The notes under the pieces: generated by a model | What the model saw: the letters and a program-made list of their open reading frames with translations, nothing else | The model's database searches: none | What the model was told of the DNA's origin: nothing | Part shown: positions 9,704-21,144 of the stretch, piece after piece | Position numbering within the stretch: position 1 is the first letter of the stretch | How the letters are laid out: the number at the start of each line of letters is the position of its first letter | Made by a program: the position numbers and the translations under genes | Assembly: GCA_948567375.1 (NCBI GenBank) | Contig: OX419758.1 | Span: 45,027,473 to 45,091,472, forward strand | DNA: 64,000 bases | From: Lunularia cruciata | Lineage: Eukaryota; Streptophyta; Marchantiopsida; Lunulariales; Lunulariaceae | Direction of reading: 5' to 3'

Positions 9704-11386
9704 TTGTTCGACATCAAACTTGAGTACAAACCAGGTCGGTTCCATGTCATCCCTGATGCTCTATCATGATGACCTGATTTGAAGTCTCTTCCTCTCATCA
9801 CGGCAGCAATTACGACGGTGTCAATTGATCCCAAGATTCATAACGAGTTTTGGTTAGCCCTACAGCAAGATCCCTTCTTCCAAATGGTACACGGTCGTCT
9901 AACAGCACGCGACAAGGAGTACAACACCTTCTCCTTCAAGGAAGGCCTTTTATTCCATGCAGACCAGATCTATGTTCCAACCAAAGGTGATCTTCGACTT
10001 GTGCGCCTTCAAGAAGCCCATGATTTACCAATAGCTGGTCACATGGGAGTGGACAAGACCTTGGGCACCCTCCAACGCCAATGGTGGTGGCCCAACATGA
10101 CACGAGATGTTCGAGACTTTGTCCGATCATGTGAGAGTTGCCAACGGAACAAGGCCAACAACCAGAAGCCGAGTGGACTCCTTCAACCACTCGCCATTCC
10201 ATCCGCTCGTTGGGAGCATGTGAGCTTGGATCTCATCACATCCTTGCCAAAGACAAAACAAGGACACACCGCAATTGTGGTGTTTGTGGATAAGCTTAGT
10301 AAGCAAATCCACTTGGCACCAACCTGTGATACCGTGGATGCTCCAACCTTAGCGCAAATCTACTTCGACAATGTCTTCAAGCATCATGGGATGCCACGTG
10401 TACTCATCTCCGACCGTGATCCTCGATTTACCGGGAAGTTTTGGCAAGCACTCTTCCAGATACTTGGCACCAAGCTTGCTTTGTCCACGGCCTATCATCC
10501 TCAAACTGATGGACAAACCGAATGCGCCAATCGAACATTGGAGGATATGTTGCGGGCCTTTGTCAATGTCCACCATACCAACTGGGATGAATGTCTTGCA
10601 GCTGCAGAATTTGCCTACAACAATTCCAAACAGGCAAGCACTGGATTTTCTCCCTTCTTTCTCAATTTTGGCCAAGATCCGCTTGTTCCAGATTCTCTTC
10701 TTGCTCCCCCTCCCTCTCAGGTTCCTCATACTTCTACATTCTTGACCACTATATCCCAATCTCTCCAACAAGCCAAATCTCACCTCCTTGTTGCTCAGAA
10801 TCGCCAAAAACAATATGCAGACCATCATCGTCGTGATCTCACCCTTGAAGTTGGTGATAAAGTCATGCTATCCTCTAGTAACCTCCCTCTCCCACTTGAT
10901 ACCCAAGTTCGTAAACTTGCTCCTAATTGGATAGGACCCTTTGATATCACCCACATTATCTCTCCTGTTGCTTATCGTCTTGCCTTACCTTGTCACATGC
11001 GTATCCATCTTGTCTTTCATATTTCCAAGTTGAAACCCTTTGTTCCTAACCCTTCTTCCTTTTCCTCTCGAGTCCAACCTCCCCCTCTTCTTGTCCCTAT
11101 CAATGATCATGAGGAGTACGAAGTTGACCGTATCCTTGCGCGTCGCCATATTCAACGAGGCCGTCACCAACATACGGAGTACAAGGTCCTTTGGAAAGGG
11201 TATCCCCTTCATGATGCTACATGGGAACCTCTTTCTCACCTCCAGAATGCACAGATGGCCATCAAGGAATTTGAAGCTTCACTGGCGACGAGGACGTCAC
11301 CAACTAGCGGCGGGGGAATATGTAACAATATGGAGTTTAGTGACGAAGTTAGTCGGGCTTACGAAGTAGAGAATAAGACAAAATAG
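9704..11386 (+). pseudogene. pol: Chromovirus pol, second part: RNase H end, integrase, chromodomain
   Basis: The frame continues in phase from 9703, with two adjacent stops TGA TGA at 9767-9772 just after PDALS, where related elements have a pair of arginines. It is then open from 9773 to 11386. The integrase shows an HHCC zinc finger (H-x-H of AGHMG, CESC), then the DDE catalytic core (DLITSLP, SDRDPRF, glutamate of QTDGQTE). The end of the protein, about 11110-11280, is a chromodomain with EYKVLWKGY and ATWEP, which in chromoviruses can direct integration to marked chromatin. The last 66 bp lie inside the 3' LTR. Confidence 0.95.
11306..11319 (+). other. Polypurine tract
   Basis: A purine-rich run (AGCGGCGGGGGAAT) directly before the 3' LTR, the expected primer for plus-strand synthesis. 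It is interrupted by two cytosines, as in several plant Ty3/gypsy elements. Confidence 0.75.
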
Positions 11387-11743
11387 CCTAGAATATTCTA
11401 GAAGCATCTAAGAAGCTTCTTAGGAAGCTTCCTAACTAGTTAACTTGCGCCCTAAGCAGGTAGCTTCTAGAAGGAAGCTTCTAGAAGCTTCTAACTAGCT
11501 TAGCTTGCACGCCAAGTAAGCGGCTTCTACTAGGAAGCTTCTTGAGAAGCTTCCTAGTTAACTTGGCTTGCACTCCAAGAAAGCGGCTCAAGGAAGCTTC
11601 TTGAGAAGCTTCAAGGGACTTGTATGCTACCTATAAATACCAAGGCCGAAGCTCATGCTAGGCATTCGGAGTTTTCCCTCATTCAAGTGTCCCAATGTGA
11701 GCTTCCATTCTCCTATTTCTCTCCTCGGTTTTGGTCTTTTACA
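11321..11743 (+). repeat. 3' LTR of the chromovirus
   Basis: 423 bp, matching 6101-6523 at 421 positions. It ends TTTTACA and is followed by the TCCAA target duplication. Its heat-shock-like array (11391-11612) and TATA box (11632-11639) point into flanking DNA and could drive read-out transcription. Confidence 0.95.
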
Positions 11744-12313
11744 TCCAACCTTGGATTACTTACTTGGATGGGTGACATGTTGGTCCTGGTCCTATCTGGT
11801 TGGTCAAACAAGCTTTGACCAGAGGGAATCTTTTAGGAATTTTCCTTTAGGAATCTCAGAATCACATGGGTGAGGTACCATTGGAAAGCTATTGATGAGA
11901 TAAAGCAAGGGGGAGGGAAAGCCAAGATTTCCTCTATTGGGAGGGGGGACTTGCACATTTTTGAGGCCTAATTCATCCATTTAGGCCTCCAAAATTGCAA
12001 AGATTTCAAGAATATTTTGGTTCATACTCTATTAGTAGAAGTCCCCTTTTGGTGATATCTCTTTTTGATCTATTCAGTCCATCATGTGTAACATCCTTCC
12101 AGATGTTACCACACCAATTCTCACCTTTAAATCATATGTCTAGCTATTAGTTCTAAGGTTTTCAAGTCTATTTTGGTGTTTGCACTATTAGTAGAAGTAC
12201 ACTTTTGGTGATACTTCTATCTGATCTATTTTGACCATCATGTATAACATCATTCTAGATGTTACCAAACTTAATTTCACATTTTGATCATATGGCTAGC
12301 TTTTGGTATTACA

Positions 12314-14790
12314 CAAGTCCTACTGATGATACTATCTCTTCTTTATGCTCACTACATCCTATAGCAATAGAGAGACTACCACTAGAAGTCTTATATTATC
12401 AGCCTAAGCAACCTTTATGTCTTGATAGGTCACTTTTTGCACAAGCATTGTGCACTACTTCTTGCCTTTCCTCAAGAGGCTTGTCAAGGATGGTTTATGA
12501 GCACCTTAAAGATTGCTTTCAAGCAGATGATCCTTTTAGTGGTTTTACCAAGTTGTTTTAGGTGGCTACAACAATAGAAAGAAGAGACATTCTTGTGTTT
12601 TTTAGTCGGGTGTTAGGTGCTAGTTGACTTTTTGTCATGGAGAAGGACAAGGGGCATTAGACCGATTGCTATTGGAGAGATCTTTTTGCATTTGGTCAAT
12701 CATTCCATGTCCTTCAACATCATTGTCACTTTTGACAACACCTCAATCCAAATCAGTTTGGAATAACTACACTCGGAGGATGTGAGGCTATATCTTTAGG
12801 CATTAAGGCACTCCTAGATATCCATGGGGAGAGGGTCATCCAACAAGTGGATGTTGAGAACGCTTTTAATAGTATCTCATGTGCATCAACCTTTAGAGAG
12901 CTTAGGGAGGCTGGTGGATCCTTGGCAAGTCTTATTCCTCTTGTGTGGTCTTTTAATGGTTCTCTTGCTTCATTTCACTACCAGCACGGTGGTTCATAGG
13001 AAGCAGTCACCATCTTGGACTCAGCTATGGGTACACATCAGGGAGATCCTTTAGGGGGACCATTATTTGCCATGGCTCACTTTAGAGCTCTCTTATCTAC
13101 TACTTTGGCCATGCTAAGTTGTGTATTTCCCTCCTTGGCAGATGATACATACATTGTGGGCTCTGTGGATTAGATTAGGTATGCCTTTGACCACTTGACT
13201 ACCAAGTTACATTTATTAGGCTTGAGAGTCAAGGTGTCAAAGTGTAGGGTATGGTTCCCTCTAGGTATTCCTCCCCACCTTGAGCTTCCAAAGGGGTATA
13301 TCACATCTATAAATGGACTACGTGTTCTTGGAGTGGTAGTAGGATCCGAGGATTTTGTCACACGCTTCTTAGACGTTGCCCTTGTATAGGATGTTCTCCA
13401 TGTGGATGACCTTTAGTTACTAGGAGATTTGCAGGTGACATTTGGTATAATATCCTCTAGTATTGCTCGTTGACCGTCCTACCTCATACGCGCAGTTCCT
13501 CCCTCCTCATCCTTCTTATCATGTCTAAGAGCCTTTGATAGGAAGATTATGGGAGTCTTTAATGATATTATTGGACTAGGGACTAGGGACATCCCCTGAG
13601 TGCGTGCCAGGGGATTTGGCACGTACACAGATGGCTCTACTGATCTTGTGTGGAGGGGTTGGCTTGCTATCTATGTAAGAGACTGCACCTATAATGTTTT
13701 TGGATAGTTGGGCTCTCTTGGCACCCCTACTTTCCTCTTGTTTTGTGGTTGTTGATAGGCCGGTCTTGGAGACTTATGTGATAGAGGTGGAGGGGAGATC
13801 CTTTTCTCTCCCCAATGTTATTGTGGCAGACAAGAGATAGTCTATCACCACGAGCACGAGAGGACTTTCCATCTTTTGCTTCACTATCATCAGATTGGAC
13901 TAGAGGTTTACAGTCTTCCTTGATGGAGCAACAATGTGAGCATATGCTACATTCTCTCTTAGTCGACTTGTCCATTCCTCAGGCTACTAGAGCACGTCTT
14001 TGCTCTTGCTCCAACAAGGGTGCAAGCTCTTGGATCCTAGCTCGACCGTGGATTAGGGCATTCCAACTTGTACCAGCTACATTCTCTCTATTAGTGATGA
14101 GGTTTTGCCTAGGTTTGGTCCACCCATCTACATCTTCATTACTCACTTGTGAGTGTATTTCTACACTAGATGCAGCAACGGTCCATATGATATGGTGTCC
14201 TTTTGGAGGATGGAGGATAGCTACCCATGATGCTATTAGGGACATAGTGTTTGTTGTATTACAAGAGAGAAGATACTTGGGTTGGAGGGAGCATTCGTAT
14301 GCCTTGTAGATGACATGTGTCAGGGTAGACTTATACTTGGTCCAAGATGATCAGGTGACAGCAGCGGATGTTGTGGTTACAGACCTTACGCGAGATACAA
14401 TTTTGGAGGGAGTGATTACCCATACCCCTGGATAGGCGGTGAGCACAACAACAGGTTGCAAGGTCTCCAAGTACAGAGGCAAGCTAGGTCACCTCTTTGT
14501 TCCTCTAGCCTCGGAGTTATATGGAGCGATGGACACGATGTTTGACACGAGAGCTTATCATGTTAGGCGCCAGGGGTACCACTTTTACTCTCATACTTTG
14601 TAGCATATTTTAGATAGACTGTGTCCATTACTCTACAGAGTGCAATGGCCGGTGAAATCCATAAGAGAGCAATCACACTAGGTGATGCTTCTTTGGATGC
14701 TCCAATTGTTTGTAGACCACACAATTTGCATAACTCGAATATCTTAGATGCAATGGGGCAGATTTCTCATATAGACTCTATTGAAAAAAA
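12314..14790 (+). mobile_element. Non-LTR retroelement copy A, 3' part: reverse transcriptase and endonuclease domains
   Basis: Continues copy A. A stretch coding for MVYEHLKDCFQADDPFSGF precedes a TAG at 12559. The reverse transcriptase then shows QGDPLGGPLFAM from 13039 and the catalytic LADD with GATGAT at 13141-13146, followed by GLRVKVSKCR. The C-terminal region (about 13815-14600) has CEC...C, H-D-AIRDIVF, DLYLVQDDQVT, ADVVVTDP and KVSKY, then FVPLA-ELYGAMD. The end codes for AGEIHKRAITLGDASLDAPIV. Stops and frameshifts are scattered through it. A single-ORF, non-LTR type is likely; the host family is not named with certainty. Confidence 0.8.
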
Positions 14791-14795
14791 GAAAG

Positions 14796-15025
14796 CTCCC
14801 ACTTAGGAAAAATGAAGGATGGGAAGACCCCATCAAGCCACACAAGGGAGAGAAAAAAAGGTAACATGGGGCTAAACCCCATAATGTGGTGGGACAGATT
14901 TCTCATATTGACTCTATTGGAGTTTAGCCTTAGCTCCATTTTACATTTTTCATCTCTCCCTTGTACGGCTTGATAGGTTTTCCCATCCTTCAATTTTTCT
15001 AAGCGGTCGTCCTTTCTTTATGTGG
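14796..15025. mobile_element. Two more family 3' ends in inverted arrangement (T3, T4)
   Basis: 14796-14890 is a minus-strand tail copy containing GATGGGAAGACCCCATC and GGTAACATGGGGCTAAACCCC. 14891-15025 is a plus-strand copy that repeats the pre-tail motif (GGACAGATTTCTCATAT) and the whole tail to AAGCGGTCGTCC. The minus copy therefore sits inside, or next to, the 3' end of copy A. Confidence 0.7.
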
Positions 15026-16814
15026 TTCGGGGTATCAGTAGCCAGGTAGGAATCGCGTGCCCCGTCAAGCTTAAAGGTCGTTCTGCCGACTTGGGGTGCC
15101 GTGAAATCGATGTGCCAAAGTTGAGATATTGTTAAGTTCATCTCTGGAGATGAACAGACGAGAACCCAATTTCTGTAGATCGTTCAATGCATTTATGTGT
15201 AATGCAACCTGTCCTGGAGAATGTTTTTATGACATTGCTATAACCTAGGTTTCTGGACTTTAGTGATCCTAACCTACAACTTCGGAAGAAGGGAACAACT
15301 GCTGAAACAAACTTTAACAGAGAGGATTTAGTTCGTCGTACCCCGGTAACTGTTGTCGCGCCGTTTTTCATGCTCGACAATGCGTGTCCAAACTGCTGTC
15401 CTTCTCGTCTTAAACATCAAAATGTTGAGTGTGTAGACCCATGTTCCTGCTCACAGCCATACGATTTCATGAGATTTTTCTTTTACTGTATTGTAGTTTT
15501 TCGTGGCTTAAAAAGGAGAAATGGTAAGTAGTGCGTTCTCTCACTGACAGTTAGTTACCTGTCTCAGAATTCTGTTATCTTCGGGGCACAAGCACTTTGA
15601 ACTCGCGAAGAGAGTGATTTTTCATTTTGTAGATATCGCTATCAAATCGCGTAAACCGACATCGATCGCTCCTGGCCCGTCAATCCCCCGAGCTCGGTGT
15701 CTGGTCTCCACAAACTCCAAACCGTTATTGAGAAAGATTATATGGAATGAACTACAGTACAAGTGAAACTGAACAAGCTACTAGAAAAACAATTTACCAC
15801 ACTATTGCGTCTTTTCTTTCAGAGTTATGCTAACAAGAGTGCGCATGTGCGCGTTGATCGACCACTTATCACTGTTGAAATAGTCAGTTTCGAGCAAATT
15901 CTGCCTGCATCATTTTTCTCCTCGATCATGCATTTTCGTGATTTCATGCAGACAGAGTCACGAGTCGGAAAGGACACAAATACAGTGGAAATGAAGTCTA
16001 ATGTTGGCAAAATATTAAACAATGGTCAACATAAGTAGTACTCGTTTCTAAGACAAGGTTCGACAGACATGCGACTTTGAGCCCCGCCGTCAATCACGAC
16101 CACAATGGACGGCCACTCGACTGCCGGGTTATGGTTCGACCTCTAAACGTGGCGGGTGCCGCCAACGTGCAGTGAAAATTCCGTAACCAACAGTAAGCAT
16201 TGCTATCGTTTGAAACTATAAGGGTACCCATATAGTCCACTTACTGGTTCCTACCCTGGACCAGGACGACGCCAAACTTAATATCCGTTACGTAAACTTG
16301 CGCTTCATAAATAGTTCATACTAGGGGTTTCAGAAATAGATTTGATGGATGTCCATGGGATAAATAACAAATTTCATAATAATCTATGTGAACTCTGTTA
16401 CGAGACTAGATCTTAATAACTGAACGCATTGTTAAGGAATATATTATATAAATTGCATTTATTTATAAAAATCAAATTATATATTACAAATGTTTAGGAA
16501 TGTCGTAACTAAATAAATGATTGTTTGACAAAGTGATGTGTTTTCTCAAAAGGATGGCCACATGGTCAATTGAATCACATATGATTGATTATTTGGTTTC
16601 TGTATTCAAGATCCAAAATGGACCCGCCCAACAATTCAAATTTCTAAACTCAAATTCACCACCATCTGGAGCAAATGTGCGAGTTGTCAGGAAACTAACG
16701 GCGGTTTTGTAATTTTGCATTGGTATGGGAAATGATCAGCGCCGTCGTGCGACAACCAAGATATTGATTAGGGGTCAAGGATTTTTTCGATAGGAGTGCA
16801 ACAATATTTTTGCA
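15026..16814. other. No supportable gene
   Basis: Mixed-composition DNA with ORFs of at most about 90 codons and no recognisable domain or repeat. 16430-16510 is AT-rich. Confidence 0.55.
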
Positions 16815-18125
16815 ATGGGAAATCAAGTACCTTGTTTTAGTGTAGTAGACTCACTTTTAGACGCTGATCCAAGATCTATAGAGTCATCTTTGGATTCGCA
16901 ACCTCAACAACCATTAGGGGAATTTGGAGACTTGTTGAGGATGGCTTCTTCCGTGCCGGGCAAAACCAAGGAGGATGAATAATTTTGCATGGCAACGCAC
17001 CATTATAACCAAATGCTGGATTATTTGGAGGACCCCGAGCATTTTGCATAGATTCATGGTGGGAATTGAAAAAAGCCCATTCAAAAATTGACCGCATTTA
17101 GTTTCATGGCAACCTTTTTGATTAAGGAAGGACAAGGATTTCCTACTTCTATAATAGGTGACAGACTTTACAAGAAATGGTTGCGGTACATGAAATAGTA
17201 CAAAGAAACTTGAGAGCTTAAGAACAAGTCTACGGGAGAAGGTCTCACCGAGAAGGAATATGGCAAAGGGTGGAGAACTATAGAAGATAAATTGAATGGA
17301 ATATGCCTGCATTTTGCAAGACTAGAAGCCATGTTTGGGACCAAGGCAAACATAAGTCCACCGGCAATGGTAAGTTTAGGAGAATTTAATCCCAATTTGA
17401 GCAAGATTTGCAAGGCTGGCGAGGAGGAGGTCTATGAAGGTGCATAGGAATGCTTGTTATTCTCATCTCCTCCAGAGGTGATGCTCCCTGACTAGGGCCT
17501 CCAGTTGGTTGCAAACACCCAAGGGGTGGAAAGTATACCGAGTGGCATGGACAATGGAATCCTATCACCCAAGGATGAATCTCCATTTGTTCCACCAATT
17601 GAGTACTCGCCTTTCATTACACCACCGCCTTTAACTTTTACAAGGGATGGATCCGATTGTGCTTTTTCCGACCAAGAAGGGGAACATGACCCAAAGAGGA
17701 GGAAAGGTGGAATATCAGCAAGTAAGGTACCCAAGTTGTCACCTAGTATGTCATTGTCTCATGATTTAGCAAAAATTACCATGTTGAAGGCAGATACTAT
17801 AGAGTCCAAGGAGAGGTTAAGACTAGCTGAACTAGAAGCCACCAACATGAGGAAGAGAGAGAAAACAATGATGAGAATGGAAACAAAGAGTGTTAAATTA
17901 GAGATAGAGAAGATGAAAATTGAAATTGAGAAAAAATTGAGCGCAGATAAAAGGAAAGCTAGGGCAGACAAACACAAATTTAAGGAGAAGAGTTTGGAAT
18001 CAAAGCGTACTCATGAAATCAAAATGAGTCTCATACAAGCTAGGAAAACTCCTAATGAAATAAGTAACTACTTCAAAGTGCTCACTCAGGTTCAACATCC
18101 ATCATACTCTACTAATAGCGAATAG
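16815..18125 (+). pseudogene. Decayed coiled-coil gene, possibly transposon DNA-binding ORF1
   Basis: From ATG 16815 a single frame runs 437 codons to TAG 18123 without any indel, but it is broken by seven stops: 16980, 17049, 17067, 17196, 17211, 17445 and 17493. The last 206 codons are open. The middle codes for GKGWRTIEDKLNGICLHF, a spacing that recalls the Myb/trihelix-like ORF1 of PIF/Harbinger elements. The C-terminal 110 residues are a highly charged coiled coil rich in K, E and M, and a PKRRKGG stretch looks like a nuclear signal. The Harbinger assignment is inference. Each stop can be reached by one transition from a Q, W or R codon. Confidence 0.6.
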
Positions 18126-18420
18126 TATACCACCATGTAACCTTTTATTATGATTATAATAAAGATGAGTTATGGAAACTTGATAAATGCTGCTGGTATC
18201 CACCTGATGCTACGAGTTGGCGCTCATAGCTGCCCATAAAGTCTTTCTTGTAACCGCTAGTCACTGCTTAATGCAACACTTTGTTGAATAAAGGCCAGAT
18301 AGTGCTTGTAGGCGCTAGCAGACGCTCAGTAGCACTCTCAAGCACGCATAAATATGGTAAGCTCTTGTCAATGCTTGTTGGCGCTAAGGGACGTCGGTGA
18401 TGGGTTTAGGGTGGTGACTC
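18126..18420. other. Region of dispersed GGCGCT-type short motifs
   Basis: No gene is visible. Short degenerate motifs such as GTTGGCGCT, TAGGCGCTAGCAGACGCT and GTTGGCGCTAAGGGACG recur. The same kind of motif clusters at about 21905-22200 and 23100-23340. Confidence 0.4.
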
Positions 18421-18631
18421 TTGATGTGAATGGCGCACATAGGTGCAAGGTGATGACACGTTTGATACACAAGGCACAATTGAGTATATAACACATGAAA
18501 ATATGAGTGTTAGACAAAAATATGAGAGTTCACAATTGTAAACTAAAAGATAAATGTATACATGGGGATAAATGAACAAAAGATGTATATAAATGGGGAG
18601 CCAATAGAACGTAAACCTGTGACTATGGCGG

Positions 18632-19943
18632 TCAAGGAGGTGAAGAAGAAGAGGGAGATGCACCATGGTGTCTAAGTGGTACTAATGCGTCCTCAAGTCT
18701 ACAACAATATAAATGATGTTGAATTTTAAATGGACTCAATGACCACCATGGGAGCCACTTGCTCTCATCAAAGTTTTGATGCTTGATACCGCTAGCAAGA
18801 AGAGGATATGGGTCACAACTATAAGAACTCAATCTACCTGATGTCCACTCCTCTTCCGCCCAACTAACAGCAGGCCTATTGTCATGGACAAATCTGTCCA
18901 AAGCACTCATCAAAGGGTCAAATGACCAAGTGTATGATGCTCTATGTACACTATAAGGATGGAAGTGGGTAGGGTGGATAGCACCATGTGGATGGTTCCT
19001 ATAATAAGAGAGTGCATAACTATCTATGATCAAAAGATCACGAAGAGGTAAACCTAATGAAGTAAGATGGTCATATGATCTAACTCTAAGTCCTTTGAAC
19101 TCAAAATCTTGATGGATATTTGCAGAACACAAACAGGCCATGAGGCGAGACCTAGTGTGAACTTCCTTTGGGAGTTTGGACCATTGCCACATGCTCTGTA
19201 GCAACCACTCCACCCCATCCGGAGTAAGATCTATCCACAAGATAACCTCAAAGTGTAGCAAACAAAATTGGATGAAATAGCTAACACCAGGATAGGCTAC
19301 CCACCCTACAGACCCAGACTGTGTGTGAGGGCACCAACCATGCCTAGTCATCCTGCTCTCCCATGCATGGAAACCAATAGCACCATGAATACATAATGAT
19401 GCCATACAAATAACATCCACAATAATAATCTTCTTCCGTAGGGAGCCTGGGAAGAGGATACGTGGAATATACTCTCCTGATAGACAAATCCTCTCTAAAC
19501 TCAATCTGAGTGCCCTGAGTCTCCACACTATGAGGTAATACATGGGTGGCATCAGTTTGGGTCTGCATCTCATGACGAGTATGGGTTTGGCGAGCAATAG
19601 TACGTAGTCTCAATCCAAGATAAGCCACACTAGCACCCAAATGAGCTAGACTACTCGCACTCTCCTCTACATGAGCTCGCATCTGAGCTAGACTACTCTC
19701 GCTTTCCTCTACCTGAACATGTGTGCTCTTGGACCTCTCTATAGCATATGCTAACTCTCGTGCTTGATTCTGTAAATAGACCCTATATCCCTCTGCCATG
19801 GCAATGGCACCTAGTATTTCCATGTCCAAGTCAGCTAATCTCTGCTCTCTCCCCATGTCAAAAGTAAGCAAGGTAAGATGCCTCTCCTCCTTTGTAGCAA
19901 GTAAATCCTCTCGCTCACAAAGGAGTCTCTCTCGCTCTAGCAC
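18632..19943 (-). pseudogene. Unrecognised minus-strand gene, two overlapping ORFs
   Basis: On the minus strand a 199-codon ORF (19943 to 19344) begins with a heptad-like leucine/glutamate stretch rich in RERLL-type segments, most likely a coiled coil. It overlaps by 254 bp, in another frame, a 321-codon ORF (19597 to 18632) rich in W, H and Y, with segments such as FHAWESRMTRHGWCPH and LTPDGVEWLLQSMW. The two may be one gene split by a frameshift, or joined by splicing near 19450-19600. I recognise no family. Its place between repeat fragments makes a transposon accessory gene most likely, but an unknown host gene is not excluded. Confidence 0.45.
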
Positions 19944-20291
19944 TAATCTCTCTCTCTCCTCTACACTCTACAGTCTACTCTCACGCTCAAGGAGATTTCT
20001 CTCTTTACACTCAGCCACTTGAACACAATCATCTAAAATGTGAGTGATGTCAATAGAACAAGAAAGAGGTGAAGGTACTCTGAAATGCATGGGGTCACCA
20101 ATCCCCTCCACAGACAAAGAAAGTGGTAAAGGGGAAGAAGAGTGAAAAGGAGCTATCTCAACAAAGTGTAAGGGATGTGCCTCAACACAAATGTGTTGAA
20201 CACCTGTTCACAAGTGGTACATTTAGTTATCCATCAAGTATAAATTCATATTTGAATTTAAAAATATACAAGTTCATTAATTCAAGCTTCT

Positions 20292-21028
20292 TGTAATACT
20301 CCAAGGACAAGAGAAGAGAGAAAACACAGATTACACACTCAACATCCGGTGCCCCAAAGGAGCACCTTCTCTTTATTATATAGACAAAGAGGATCTCCTC
20401 CAAGGAAGCTCCACCATAGGATTAGGCACACAGATAGGTGACATGTCATCAAGCTCCACCCTTGGATTACTTACTTGGATGGGTGACATGTCGGTCTAGG
20501 TCCTATCTGGTTGGTCAAACAAGCTTTGACCAAAGGGAATCTTTTAGGGAATCTTCCTATGGGAGTCTCAAAATTGTGTAAGGTACCATTGGAAAGCTCT
20601 TGACGAGACAAACTAGGGAGGAGGGAAGGCCAAACTTTCTTTCTCCAAGGAGGAGGGGATTTGGCACATTTTTGAGGCCTAATTCATCCATTTAGGCCTC
20701 CAAAATTGCCTTCAAAGATTTCAGGCATATTTTGGTTTCTATTCTATTAGTAGAAGTCCCCTTTTGGTGATACCACTTTCTAATCTGTTTAGTCCATCAT
20801 GTGTAACATCTTTCCAGATGTTACCAAACTAATTCTTGCCTTTAAATCATATGTCTAGCTATTGGTTCTAAGATTCTCAAGTCTATTTTGGTTTCTGCTC
20901 TATTAGTAGAAGTACTCTTTTGGTGATATTTCTATCTGATTTATTTTGACCATCATGTATAACATCATTCTAAATGTTACCAAACCAAATTTCACATCTA
21001 GATCATATGGCTAGCTCGTGGTATTACA
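20292..21028 (+). mobile_element. Solo LTR 2
   Basis: 737 bp, starting TGTAATACTCCAAGGA and ending GTGGTATTACA, with a perfect CTTCT target duplication at 20287-20291 and 21029-21033. It is clearly homologous to solo LTR 1, including the internal duplication of about 155 bp and a TTATTATATAGA promoter-like stretch near 20373. No internal region is present. Confidence 0.88.
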
Positions 21029-21120
21029 CTTCTTAAATGAACTATTAAATTATTAATCCGATAATGGTATATACAAAAGAACTTTGTATGTTTTCCAACA
21101 TATAAAAAAATAAAAAATAA

Positions 21121-21144
21121 AAATAAATATATATATATAAATAA

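Larger units (their letters stand above)
6101..11743 (+). mobile_element. Ty3/gypsy chromovirus, nearly complete, 5643 bp
   Basis: A complete LTR retrotransposon with TG...CA LTRs at 6101-6523 and 11321-11743, target duplication TCCAA at 6096-6100 and 11744-11748, an iMet primer-binding site, gag, pol ordered protease-RT-RNase H-integrase-chromodomain, and a polypurine tract. Integrase lies downstream of RNase H, and the C-terminal chromodomain places it among the chromoviruses. The LTRs differ at two positions (6125/11345 and 6299/11519), so insertion was recent. Four in-frame stops (6879, 9701, 9767, 9770) make this copy probably non-autonomous. No frameshift other than the expected gag-pol one was found. 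Confidence 0.95.
5915..12313 (+). mobile_element. Solo LTR 1, interrupted by the chromovirus
   Basis: LTR pieces 5915-6100 and 11749-12313 (about 751 bp in total) begin TGTAATACTCC and end GGTATTACA, sharing the 8-bp terminal inverted repeat TGTAATAC/GTATTACA. A direct CAAGT lies at 5910-5914 and 12314-12318 as target duplication. A second copy at 20292-21028 gives the uninterrupted form. No internal retroelement genes lie between the ends apart from the unrelated chromovirus, so this is a solo LTR left by LTR-LTR recombination. It contains two diverged units of about 155 bp (12007-12161 and 12162-12313), a duplication also present in solo LTR 2. Confidence 0.85.

Noticed and set aside
10349-10828. 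159-codon minus-strand ORF inside the integrase region
   Set aside because: It is the antisense shadow of a clear integrase frame with all catalytic motifs.
16120-16170. tRNA-like T-loop motif (GGTTCGACC)
   Set aside because: No cloverleaf, anticodon arm or acceptor stem could be built around it.
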